Shown piece by piece: positions 1 to 5,609 of a DNA stretch of 6,115 bases. The position numbers and the translations under genes are program-made. The DNA is from Betaproteobacteria bacterium (GTDB lineage Bacteria > Pseudomonadota > Gammaproteobacteria > Burkholderiales > SG8-39). Numbering within the stretch: position 1 is the stretch's first letter; each line of letters begins with the position of its first letter. The stretch lies in assembly GCA_005881355.1 (NCBI GenBank), contig VBDM01000092.1:1-6115 (forward strand). The letters are read 5' to 3'. The notes beneath the pieces are model-generated. The model saw only the letters and a list, made by a program, of their open reading frames with translations, was not told the origin of the DNA and ran no database searches.

Positions 1-345
1 TTCTTCATGCAGATGAATGCGGACGCGCTCGCCTCGTTTCCCGAGTCGCACCGCGCGATCGTCGAAGGCCGACCCGCATGGGCCACCGGAGCTTTTGCGA
101 TAGCCGTTTTCGGCGGCGCGCTTGGCTGCCTTCTGCTTCTGCTCAGGAAGTCGGCCGCGTACTATTTGTTTATCGCCTCGCTACTTGGCGTGATTGTGCA
201 ACTGATCCATACCCTTGGTATTGCCGGCTCGACAATCGACTTCAGTCCCTTCGAAGTCCTGATGATTATTTTGATGCCGCCGGTGGTGGCGGCGTTTTTG
301 ATCTGGTATTCGAAGTGGGCCGAGAGCAAGGGTTGGATCAGCTAG
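1..345 (+). CDS. Small multi-pass inner-membrane protein, 5'-truncated by the window edge
   Basis: The frame is open from base 1, reading Phe-Phe before the first visible Met at 7, and ends at TAG 343-345. I read it as the 3' part of a gene that starts upstream. From memory, small hypothetical membrane proteins of this type have an N-terminal helix ending in an FFMQ-like motif, then a soluble segment with a PAWA motif, then three more helices. Numbering from the Met at 7, hydrophobic segments lie at about 28-46, 51-71 and 82-101. PAWATGAFAIAVFGGALGC (residues 23-41) enters the first of them. The C-terminal tail is short and charged (YSKWAESKGW). The protein has no catalytic motif and its function is unknown; homologues are sometimes labelled sugar transporter on weak grounds. 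The SRPBCC gene follows after 20 nt on the same strand, so co-transcription is likely. Base composition is less GC-rich than further right, and the codons include a rare ATA. Confidence 0.8.
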   Translation, partial: FFMQMNADALASFPESHRAIVEGRPAWATGAFAIAVFGGALGCLLLLLRKSAAYYLFIASLLGVIVQLIHTLGIAGSTIDFSPFEVLMIILMPPVVAAFLIWYSKWAESKGWIS

Positions 346-365
346 GAACAATTAGGCAAGCAATA

Positions 366-821
366 ATGCTCGATCCGATCGTCAAAACAATCGAAGTCCC
401 CTGCAGTCAGGAAAAGGCGTTCAGGGTGTTCGTGAACGAAATGGGCAGTTGGTGGCCGCTGCATAAGCGCTCGGTATCGATGATCAGCGGCAAGCCCGCC
501 AAGTCGTTGCGTATCGAGCCGAAGCAGGGCGGCAAGATCGTGGAGATCGGTCACGACGGCACAGAGCACCTGTGGGGCACGATCAGGTCATACGATCCGA
601 ATGACTCGATCAGCATGGACTTTCACATCGGAATGCCGGCCGAGTCTGCAAGCCTCGTCGAAGTGCGGTTTTCGGCACTTGGACGCGAGCGAACGCGAGT
701 CGAACTGACCCAGAGCAACTGGGAAGCATTCGGCGAGCTGGCCGAAATGATGCGTGGCGGCTACGGCTCGGGTTGGATCATTATTTTTGAGCAGGCGTAC
801 CAATCGGCTTGTGGCGGCTGA
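366..821 (+). CDS. SRPBCC / AHSA1-type (Hsp90 ATPase activator homologue 1-like) domain protein
   Basis: This 151-residue protein matches the START/Bet v 1-like SRPBCC fold of the AHSA1 group. It opens with a beta strand (IVKTIEVPCS, residues 5-14), then helix QEKAFRVFVNEMGSWWP (15-31), whose F-x(n)-WWP pattern is typical. Further strands include GGKIVEIGHDGTEHLWGTI (55-73) and VEVRFSALG...TRVELTQSNWE (98-120). A long C-terminal helix carries GYGSGWIIIFEQAY (132-145). These proteins bind hydrophobic ligands in a cavity; no ligand can be predicted here, and the resemblance to the eukaryotic Hsp90 co-chaperone is one of fold only. The frame stays open upstream to 78, but that part is the out-of-frame shadow of the membrane-protein gene. 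The ATG at 366 is preceded by AGG at 354-356 and sits exactly where family homology begins. The gene ends at TGA 819-821, convergent with the phosphatase gene. Confidence 0.85.
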   Translation: MLDPIVKTIEVPCSQEKAFRVFVNEMGSWWPLHKRSVSMISGKPAKSLRIEPKQGGKIVEIGHDGTEHLWGTIRSYDPNDSISMDFHIGMPAESASLVEVRFSALGRERTRVELTQSNWEAFGELAEMMRGGYGSGWIIIFEQAYQSACGG

Positions 822-824
822 ACT

Positions 825-836
825 CCGCGGCCGCGG
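825..836. other. 12-bp GC palindrome between convergent gene ends
   Basis: CCGCGGCCGCGG is a perfect palindrome in the 31-nt gap between the SRPBCC stop (821) and the phosphatase stop (853). It could form a short hairpin on either strand. No run of T residues follows on either side (CCTTTGTC on the plus strand), so it does not meet the usual pattern of an intrinsic terminator. It may act as a weak barrier between converging transcripts, or have no role. Confidence 0.3.
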
Positions 837-852
837 CCTTTGTCAAGCGCCT

Positions 853-1494
853 TTAAAGCCGGGGCTTGTCTGCGCTTTCGGCGGAGAGGTGAGCGACGTC
901 GCCCCAGGCCTCGAGCAGCCAGCGCCTATCGGCGTAGAGGAAGTGATTGAGGCTCGCGTTGGCGAGCGAATAGCTTCGCCGCGCATCGAGCGGAATGCCC
1001 ATCGCGTGCCGGTAGACGATGCCGAGCACGCCGCCGTGCGTGACCACGGCGACGCGTTCGCCGGTTGCGCCCGCCGCGATGCGCTCGAGCGCCGCCATCA
1101 CGCGGTCGCGGAACTGGGCTGCGCTCTCCCCGCCGGGCGGAACGTAGCGGGGGTCGCGGGTGCGGAATCTTTCGTACTCCGCGGGAAAGTCGCGCTCGAC
1201 TTCGGCGAAGGTGCGGCCTTCGAAAGCGCCGTAGTTGCGCTCGCGCAGCGCAGCGTCGCGGATGACGCGCAGCCCCGTCGCCGCGCCGATGGGGCTGGCA
1301 GTCTCGGTCGTGCGTCCCGTGTCGCTCGCATACAGCGCATCGACGCGCTCGCGCGCAAGCCGCCCGGCCAGCGCGCGCGCTTGCCCGCGGCCTTCTTCGG
1401 TGAGCGGGCTGTCGGCGTGGTACCCCTGCACGCGGCCGTCGCGGTTCCATTGCGTCTCGCCGTGGCGGATGAGGATTACGCGGGCTTCAGCCAC
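853..1494 (-). CDS. Histidine phosphatase family protein (phosphoglycerate mutase-like, branch 1)
   Basis: This 213-residue protein carries the whole histidine phosphatase signature. The RHGET motif sits at residues 10-14, with H11 the expected phospho-accepting histidine and R10 a phosphate ligand. SDTGRTTETA (57-66) supplies R61. RERNYGAFEG (84-93) supplies E85, the likely acid/base residue. VTHGG (151-155) supplies the second histidine, H153. PLTEEGRGQA (30-39) is also typical. The size and the ERNYG-FEG pattern fit broad-specificity phosphatases of the GpmB/PhoE/CobC type rather than glycolytic dPGM, which is longer and has a different insert. The substrate is unknown; CobC-like alpha-ribazole phosphatase cannot be excluded, but no cobalamin gene is nearby. 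The start is GTG (1494-1492), with a GGGGA purine run about 6 nt upstream. It overlaps the 3' end of the metallopeptidase gene by 8 nt, so translational coupling is likely. The stop is TAA. It is the last gene of the operon and looks soluble. Confidence 0.92.
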   Translation of the reverse strand: MAEARVILIRHGETQWNRDGRVQGYHADSPLTEEGRGQARALAGRLARERVDALYASDTGRTTETASPIGAATGLRVIRDAALRERNYGAFEGRTFAEVERDFPAEYERFRTRDPRYVPPGGESAAQFRDRVMAALERIAAGATGERVAVVTHGGVLGIVYRHAMGIPLDARRSYSLANASLNHFLYADRRWLLEAWGDVAHLSAESADKPRL

Positions 1495-3325
1495 GACGCG
1501 TCCCCAGCCAACGGTCGAGCAGCCTCCCGCGCGCGCCGGGCGACTCGGCGAGCACGCAGGTGTCCGCCTCGGCCCGCTTCAGGCGAACCTCGAAGCTCAT
1601 CAGCTCGTCCCGGCGGAACGCCTGGATCGTCAAGCGCTCTCCGGCGCGCCGCTTCGCGAGCGCGCCGTCCAATCCGGCCCGCCCAGGGCGCAGGCCCTCG
1701 ACCGCGACGATCACGTCGCCGGCGGCGATTCCCGCTTCCTGCGCCGCCCCACCCTCCAGCACGTGGGTCACCGCGCTATCCCCGTTTTCCGCACTCGCGC
1801 GGATGCCGAGCATCGCCAGCCCCGAAATATTTTTCGAGCGGGCGCGCTTGCCGCCCTTGTCCGAAGACGACTCGGCGGAGCGCAATTCCATATCTACTCC
1901 ATGCGCCGCGAGCAAAGCCCGCAGCGGCAGCTCGCTCGTCGAGCGCAGCCACTCGTCGAAATACCTCCGCAGCCCGAGCCCCGTCACTTCCTCGGCGAGA
2001 CGCTCGATCCCGTCCTCGTCCACGCCGACGCCGGCGCGGCCGTGACGAAGCCACAGCGCGCGCATCAGGTCGTCGAGCGACTTCTTCCCCCGCGTCTTCT
2101 CCCGAATCGTCAAATCGAGGCACAGCGCGACGAGGCTGCCCTTGACGTAGTAGCTCACGGCGGCGTTCGGCGAATTCTCGTCCTGGCGGTAGTACTTGAT
2201 CCACGCGTCGAAGCTCGATTCGGCGAGGCTCTGCTTCGCCCGGCCCGGCGTGCGCAGATGCGAGGTGATCGAGCGCCCGAGCAGCTCGAGATAGTCTTTT
2301 TTCCCGATCAGCCCGCACCGGACCAGCGCAAGATCGTCGTAGTAGGAGGTGATGCCCTCGAACGCCCAGAGGAGCTTCGTGTAGCTCTCGCGGTCGAGGT
2401 CGTACGGAGTGAAGGCCGCGGGCCTGATGCGTTTCACGTTCCAGGCGTGGAAATACTCGTGGCTGCAAAGCCCGAGAAAAGTGCGGTAGCGCTCGCTCAC
2501 CTGCGCCTCGCGCTCCCGCGGAAGGTCGTCGCGCGAGCACAGCAGCGCGGCGGAGGCGCGATGCTCAAGGCCCCCGTAGCCTTCGCCGACCGCGGTGACG
2601 AGCAGCACGTAGCGCTTCATGGGCGCGGGCCCGCCGCTGAGCCGCGAAGTCGGCGATTCGTTCCAGAAGCGGATGTGGTATTCGCACATGCGTTTCAAAT
2701 CGCGGCGCAACCTTCCCATGTCGGCGCGATGGCGGCCGGTGACGACGAGGTCGTGCGGCACGCCGCAAGCCCGGAAGCTCGCAAGGCTGAACTCCCCCAT
2801 TTCCACAGGGTGATCGATGAGCTCGTCGTAGTCCGCCGCGGCATAGGTCCCGAAGCCGTAGGGTCTGGCGCCTTTTCTCGGCATGGCGGTCGCGAGGCGC
2901 CAATTGCGGTAGCGCGCGCCGCCGGGCGGCAGAATCTCGAGCTCGCAGGGAGCGCTCTCCCGGCCGAGCACGCGCAGAAACACGCAGGCGCCGTTGAAGA
3001 ACGCATGCGTCGTGTCGAGGTGTGCGTCGCGCACCGACAGCTCCCACGCGTATACCTCGCAGCTCACCGTGAGCGGCCCCGCGGCCGGCCGGGCGCGCCA
3101 GGTGTGCTTGTCGAGCTTCTCGAGGGCCGCGGGCTTGCCGCGGCTCTCGGCGCGAATCGATACGACGTGGCGCGCGAATTCCCGGATCATGTAGCTGCCG
3201 GGGATCCAGGCAGGCAGCGCAAACCGCTGCCCCGAAGGATCGGGATCCTCGACCGTGCAGGTGACGCGGTAGAGGTGCGCTTCGGGCCGCGCCGGAACGA
3301 TCGTGTAACGGATCGGCCGGGTCAT
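1487..3325 (-). CDS. M61-family metallopeptidase (glycyl aminopeptidase-like) with C-terminal PDZ domain
   Basis: This 612-residue protein has the usual length and order of bacterial M61 peptidases. An N-terminal beta domain spans about 5-165, with LPAWIPGSYMIREFARH at 37-53. The thermolysin-like catalytic domain follows. Zinc ligands and catalytic residues are visible: HEYFH at 289-293 (H289, E290, H293), followed by AWNVKRIRP, and the third ligand E323 in WAFEGITSYY. GYGGLEH (249-255) corresponds to the M1/M61 exopeptidase-type substrate-binding motif. A PDZ domain lies at about 503-585 (ISGLAMLGIRA...GGAAQEAGIAAGDVIVAVEG). The active site appears intact. The known family prototype is Sphingomonas glycyl aminopeptidase, which cleaves N-terminal Gly and Ala; the substrate here is not known. 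There is no signal peptide, so I infer a cytoplasmic location. The ATG at 3325 overlaps the regulator's stop as ATGA, with no clear Shine-Dalgarno upstream, suggesting translation by coupling. The downstream phosphatase start overlaps its end. Confidence 0.93.
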   Translation of the reverse strand: MTRPIRYTIVPARPEAHLYRVTCTVEDPDPSGQRFALPAWIPGSYMIREFARHVVSIRAESRGKPAALEKLDKHTWRARPAAGPLTVSCEVYAWELSVRDAHLDTTHAFFNGACVFLRVLGRESAPCELEILPPGGARYRNWRLATAMPRKGARPYGFGTYAAADYDELIDHPVEMGEFSLASFRACGVPHDLVVTGRHRADMGRLRRDLKRMCEYHIRFWNESPTSRLSGGPAPMKRYVLLVTAVGEGYGGLEHRASAALLCSRDDLPREREAQVSERYRTFLGLCSHEYFHAWNVKRIRPAAFTPYDLDRESYTKLLWAFEGITSYYDDLALVRCGLIGKKDYLELLGRSITSHLRTPGRAKQSLAESSFDAWIKYYRQDENSPNAAVSYYVKGSLVALCLDLTIREKTRGKKSLDDLMRALWLRHGRAGVGVDEDGIERLAEEVTGLGLRRYFDEWLRSTSELPLRALLAAHGVDMELRSAESSSDKGGKRARSKNISGLAMLGIRASAENGDSAVTHVLEGGAAQEAGIAAGDVIVAVEGLRPGRAGLDGALAKRRAGERLTIQAFRRDELMSFEVRLKRAEADTCVLAESPGARGRLLDRWLGTRRG

Positions 3326-4302
3326 GCCGTCAGTTTGCCGCTCAGCTCCGACCGCGTTTCACGGGCGGGATCCGCGGACAAGGCTTCCGCGTCCTCGGCT
3401 CGCGCCTGCTCTTGCAGCCAGCGGGAAAACTCCGCGACCTCGGGGCGCGCGGCGGAGCGCGGCGGCAGGACGATGAAAAAGGCGCGCGAATCCGCGGGTG
3501 AGCACATGTAACGCTTTCCGAACGGCAGGATGAGCTTACTCTGCTTCACCCATTTGTTGACGAAGCGGCTGCGCCCGAGCGCGATGCCCTGGCCCTCGAT
3601 CGCGGCCTGCATGAGCTGATCGTAATGCGAGAAGCGCAGCATGCCGGCCGGTCTCACGCCCCGCGTTTGCGTCAGCTCGAACCACACGTCCCAGCTGAGC
3701 CACGGATAGCGCCGCTCGGGATCGTCGTAGTGCAGCAATACCTGCCCCGACAGGTCCTGAGGCGACTTGAGCTTGCGGCCTGCGAGCACCGATCTTGAGC
3801 ACACGGGAAAGACGAGCTCGCCGAACAGGCGCACCGCCCCGGCGCCCGCCGCCTTCGGCGTGCAGTAGCGGATGGCGAGATCGATGCCTTCGCGCTCGAG
3901 ATTCTGGATCTCGTTCGTCGCGGCGAGCCGCATGTCGATCCCCGGGTGCAGCCGCCGGAAATCGTTGAGCCGCGGCACCAGCCAGAGCGCCGCAAAGGAC
4001 ACGGTGGTCGTGACCGTGAGCATGCCGGCCGGTCGCGCGCCGAGTCGGCTGGCGACGTCCCGCAGCAGACGCAGCACTTCGCCCGCGGTCTTGTAGAGGG
4101 TCTGGCCTTCCTCGGTGAGGCGCAGCTCGCGATGGTGCCGGCGAAACAGGGCGAGGCCAAGCTGGCGCTCGAGCGCCTGGACCTGGCGGCTGATCGCCGA
4201 CTGGGTGACGAAGAGTTCGGCCGCCGCCTTGGTGAAGCTCAGGTTGCGGGCGGCGGCTTCGAAGCCCTTGAGGAGATCCAGGGAAGGCAGGTTCTTATGC
4301 AT
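3322..4302 (-). CDS. LysR-type transcriptional regulator, GcvA/AmpR-like subgroup
   Basis: This 326-residue protein has an N-terminal winged helix-turn-helix at about 7-66. LDLLKGFEAAARNLSFTKAA (8-27) and the recognition helix VTQSAISRQVQALERQLG (32-49) are characteristic of LysR-type regulators. A linker helix at 67-90 leads into a periplasmic-binding-protein-like effector domain (about 93-300). LTVTTTVSFAALWLVPRL, GIDLAIRYC and QAAIEGQGIALGRS follow the pattern of the GcvA/AmpR/TrpI group. The inducer is unknown. A 25-residue, charged C-terminal extension follows the effector domain. The ATG at 4302 gives the usual N-terminus, and no better in-frame start lies upstream; GGA abuts the ATG, so a normally spaced Shine-Dalgarno is missing. 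The stop overlaps the metallopeptidase ATG. Regulators of this class usually repress their own gene and control a divergent one. Here the divergent unit is the 38-codon ORF plus the DUF2917 gene, with a candidate operator at 4415-4429. Confidence 0.94.
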   Translation of the reverse strand: MHKNLPSLDLLKGFEAAARNLSFTKAAAELFVTQSAISRQVQALERQLGLALFRRHHRELRLTEEGQTLYKTAGEVLRLLRDVASRLGARPAGMLTVTTTVSFAALWLVPRLNDFRRLHPGIDMRLAATNEIQNLEREGIDLAIRYCTPKAAGAGAVRLFGELVFPVCSRSVLAGRKLKSPQDLSGQVLLHYDDPERRYPWLSWDVWFELTQTRGVRPAGMLRFSHYDQLMQAAIEGQGIALGRSRFVNKWVKQSKLILPFGKRYMCSPADSRAFFIVLPPRSAARPEVAEFSRWLQEQARAEDAEALSADPARETRSELSGKLTA

Positions 4303-4315
4303 TCCGTTTGTTCAT
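4295..4315 (-). other. Hexapeptide upstream ORF overlapping the LysR-type regulator start
   Basis: On the minus strand, ATG at 4315-4313 opens a six-codon frame (MNKRNA) that ends at TAA 4297-4295, just past the regulator's ATG (4302-4300). Neither start has a well-spaced Shine-Dalgarno. If translated, it would terminate on top of the regulator start and could allow re-initiation or interference. It may equally be chance, because so short an ORF carries no statistical weight. Confidence 0.2.
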
Positions 4316-4341
4316 GCAAAAGATGAGAAAAGATCGTTTGT
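4305..4341. repeat. Helically phased short direct repeats in the regulator 5' leader
   Basis: CGTTTGT occurs at 4305-4311 and again at 4335-4341, exactly 30 bp apart. Between them AAAAGAT occurs at 4318-4324 and 4328-4334, exactly 10 bp apart. The spacings are whole numbers of DNA helical turns, so all copies of a given repeat lie on one face of the helix. This could be a protein-binding or intrinsically curved segment next to the regulator start. The repeats are short, so chance is possible. Confidence 0.3.
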
Positions 4342-4414
4342 GCCAACCCGCGGCTCCGCGAATACTCCGTCTCCATGAAGGCCATGCTTTCGGCCAATCC
4401 AGTCTACGGCTGGC

Positions 4415-4429
4415 ATGCGTATTACGCAT
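4415..4429. promoter_or_regulatory. Candidate LysR-type regulator operator (perfect dyad with T-N11-A)
   Basis: ATGCGTATTACGCAT is a perfect inverted repeat with 7-bp arms around a single central T (4422). It contains T4416-N11-A4428, the core signature of LysR-type regulator boxes. It lies in the 140-bp divergent region, 112 bp from the regulator ATG and 13 bp before the 38-codon ORF. No convincing -35/-10 pair is visible on either strand, so the mode of action cannot be told. Next to the small ORF it could block its transcription; relative to a start site inside that ORF it could activate the DUF2917 gene. Confidence 0.6.
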
Positions 4430-4442
4430 TATGGAATGAGTC

Positions 4443-4559
4443 ATGATGAATCTCAAGCCGGACCCCGCCAAGAGCGACGAAATCACGCTCGACGGGAGTC
4501 CCGTGCCGTACCGCCGGGAAAATGGCATCGCCCGCATCACGGCGTTGCGCGATACGTGA
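4443..4559 (+). CDS. Small ORF (38 codons) ahead of the DUF2917 gene, function unknown
   Basis: The frame starts at tandem ATGs (4443 and 4446), directly after an in-frame TGA (4437-4439), and ends at TGA 4557-4559, 17 nt before the DUF2917 start. A weak GGA (4433-4435) lies 7 nt before the first ATG. The peptide begins MMNLKPDPAKSDEITLDG and ends VPYRRENGIARITALRDT; it is hydrophilic, with no signal peptide or membrane segment. In my hand count, 32 of 38 codons end in G or C, against 18 of 38 with G or C at the second position, which is the pattern of genuinely coding GC-rich DNA. I recognise no family. The YRRENGIARIT segment faintly recalls the first strand of enoyl-CoA hydratases, which could mean a gene remnant, but the match is short. 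It could be a real small protein, a leader peptide or a remnant. Confidence 0.5.
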   Translation: MMNLKPDPAKSDEITLDGSPVPYRRENGIARITALRDT

Positions 4560-4563
4560 CCTG

Positions 4564-4570
4564 AAAGGAG
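4564..4570 (+). promoter_or_regulatory. Strong Shine-Dalgarno for the DUF2917 gene
   Basis: AAAGGAG at 4564-4570 stands 6 nt before the ATG at 4577. It is the best ribosome-binding site in the window and fixes the start of the DUF2917 protein. It lies just after the stop of the 38-codon ORF, so the two could be translated from one mRNA independently. Confidence 0.85.
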
Positions 4571-4576
4571 CCGCCC

Positions 4577-4948
4577 ATGAATATCGGTTTTGATCGCGCC
4601 GAGCTCAAGCTCGATACGCGCCAAGTCATCCGTCTCTACGACCCCAGGGGCGCGCGCATCGAATGCGTCGGCGGAGCGCTGTGGATTACCCAAGATCGGG
4701 ATCAGAACGATCATTTCCTGGAAGCCAACGATGCGCTCACGCTCGACCGGCCCGGGCTCGCGCTGATCCATGCGCAGGCACCGAGCAGGATCGTTCTGTT
4801 CGAGCCGGCGCCGCGTCCGAGCTTGCGCCAACGCTTCGGGCGCGCGCCCGCTGCGGCGCTGCGCGCGATCGGCAGGTGGATCGTGTGCAGCTTCGGTCCC
4901 GAATCGATAGATAGGCACCGTCATAGAGACGGGTACCACGGTCTTTGA
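4577..4948 (+). CDS. DUF2917 domain-containing protein
   Basis: This 123-residue protein resembles DUF2917 in its first 78 residues. It runs FDRAELKLDTRQVIRLYDPR (5-24), then IECVGGALWITQDRD (28-42), DHFLEANDALTLDRPGLALI (45-64) and SRIVLFEPAP (70-79). The motif order of a variable strand, G-LWIT-(E/D)-D, DH-L--G/N---L, and RPGL-L is what I remember for the family, and it suggests a compact, cupin-like all-beta domain. The family has no established biochemical function. The tail (80-123) is basic and poorly conserved in appearance, with a modestly hydrophobic stretch AAALRAIGRWIVCSF, and could form an amphipathic helix. There is no signal peptide. The gene is divergent from the LysR-type regulator, a pairing I believe is common for DUF2917 genes but cannot verify here. 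It ends at TGA 4946-4948, convergent with mocA. Confidence 0.8.
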   Translation: MNIGFDRAELKLDTRQVIRLYDPRGARIECVGGALWITQDRDQNDHFLEANDALTLDRPGLALIHAQAPSRIVLFEPAPRPSLRQRFGRAPAAALRAIGRWIVCSFGPESIDRHRHRDGYHGL

Positions 4949-4958
4949 CCGAGGATCC

Positions 4959-4972
4959 CGCGATCGTTCGCG
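4959..4972. other. Short hairpin between convergent DUF2917 and mocA-like genes
   Basis: CGCGA-TCGT-TCGCG is a perfect 5-bp stem with a 4-nt loop in the 38-nt gap between the two stop codons. No T-tract follows it on either strand, so it is at best a weak bidirectional terminator. A second perfect palindrome, ACGCCCGGGCGT (4989-5000), overlaps the last codons of the mocA-like gene. Confidence 0.3.
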
Positions 4973-4986
4973 CGCCCTGTTGCCCG

Positions 4987-5580
4987 CTACGCCCGGGCGT
5001 CGAGGTCCGAAGGCTTGTCGATGTCGCGGACCACGCCCGGATCATCCACCTCCTGCAGGGTCAGCGACTCAGGATGCTGCGTGAGCAACTGGCGCGCGCC
5101 ATCGTCGCCGCGCAGCGAAGACAGCTCTTCAAGGAACCGCCGCGCGAATCCGACCGGATGACCGCGCTCGCCGCGGAACGTAGGCGCCGCGATCGCTGCT
5201 CCATCCCGAAGCGCTTTTGCCACGATTCGGATCGTCTCGGGCCGGATGAACGGCATGTCCGCGAGCGCGACGATCCAGCCGTCGGCGTCGGAAGTCGCGC
5301 GCACGCCCGCCGCAAGGCTCGTGCCCATCCCCTCGCCCGCGTTCTTGCATACGACGGTGTTGCAGCCGGCATCGCGCAGTATCTTCGCGAGCTTCTGCGC
5401 GCGCGGCCGAATTACGGCGACAGAGTCGGGCAAAGCGTCGAGGAAGTGGCGGGCCGACGCGAGCGCGATCGGCGTGCCGGCCTGCGGCGAACCCGCGGGC
5501 AGGGCCTGCAGCAGCTTGTTCGAGCCGAAGCGCTTCGAATATCCGGCTGCAAGCAGAATGCCGCGGATGCCGGCGGCCAT
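4987..5580 (-). CDS. mocA: MocA-like molybdenum cofactor cytidylyltransferase (MobA-like NTP transferase family)
   Basis: This 197-residue protein is about the length of E. coli MocA and has the order of motifs of the MobA/MocA nucleotidyltransferase fold. The nucleotide-binding loop LAAGYSKRFGSNKLL is at 10-24. GEGMGTSLAAG (82-92) follows, then the metal-binding LADMP (106-110) and the RGERGHPVGF signature (136-145), ending in VDDPGVVRDIDKPSDL (178-193). GHPVGF and the final D-DKP-DL are typical of MocA and close relatives acting on molybdenum cofactor for xanthine dehydrogenase-type hydroxylases. The expected reaction is transfer of CMP from CTP to Mo-molybdopterin, giving the cytosine dinucleotide form, in the cytoplasm. 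The neighbouring xdhC supports this over a MobA (GTP) or unrelated sugar-nucleotide role. The ATG at 5580 has a GAGGGG Shine-Dalgarno (5591-5586) 5 nt upstream. The gene is 29 nt downstream of the xdhC stop, so probably the same transcript. Confidence 0.87.
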   Translation of the reverse strand: MAAGIRGILLAAGYSKRFGSNKLLQALPAGSPQAGTPIALASARHFLDALPDSVAVIRPRAQKLAKILRDAGCNTVVCKNAGEGMGTSLAAGVRATSDADGWIVALADMPFIRPETIRIVAKALRDGAAIAAPTFRGERGHPVGFARRFLEELSSLRGDDGARQLLTQHPESLTLQEVDDPGVVRDIDKPSDLDARA

Positions 5581-5585
5581 GAGTT

Positions 5586-5598
5586 CCCCTCGAAGGGG
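5586..5598 (-). promoter_or_regulatory. Small hairpin that includes the mocA Shine-Dalgarno
   Basis: On the minus strand the xdhC-mocA gap reads CCCCT-TCG-AGGGG, a perfect 5-bp stem with a 3-nt loop. The 3' arm (AGGGG) is the mocA-like gene's Shine-Dalgarno, 5 nt from its ATG. Folding would hide the ribosome-binding site, so ribosomes ending xdhC 12 nt upstream, or other factors, might affect mocA translation. The stem is short and its effect is inferred only. Confidence 0.4.
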
Positions 5599-5609
5599 CG
5601 GGAGGATAA

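Noticed and set aside
78..365. N-terminal extension of the SRPBCC frame
   Set aside because: It overlaps the membrane protein in another frame and reads as unstructured sequence. Family homology begins at the ATG at 366.
822..852. Intrinsic terminator between the convergent genes
   Set aside because: A GC-rich palindrome is present, but no T-tract follows it on either strand.
1235..3511. A 758-codon open frame on the plus strand antisense to the peptidase and phosphatase genes, and a 463-codon one at 754-2145
   Set aside because: The translations are low-complexity, rich in Arg, Ala and Pro, and match no family. They run opposite genes with complete catalytic motifs. Long antisense frames are expected in GC-rich DNA with G/C-ending codons.
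4338..4366. Possible sigma-70 promoter TTGTGC - 17 nt - AATACT on the plus strand, and TTGGCA (4346-4341) on the minus strand
   Set aside because: The plus-strand pair matches the consensus only at about 3 of 6 and 4 of 6 positions. The minus-strand -35 has no acceptable -10 at 16-18 nt. Neither is good enough to annotate.
4411..4428. Possible sigma-54 promoter (TGGCA ... ACGCA)
   Set aside because: The GG and GC elements are separated by 12 nt rather than the required 10, and the rest of the consensus is poor.
4295..4939. A 214-codon minus-strand ORF across the divergent region and DUF2917
   Set aside because: It runs antisense to the DUF2917 gene, which has a strong ribosome-binding site and family motifs. 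Its product resembles no family.
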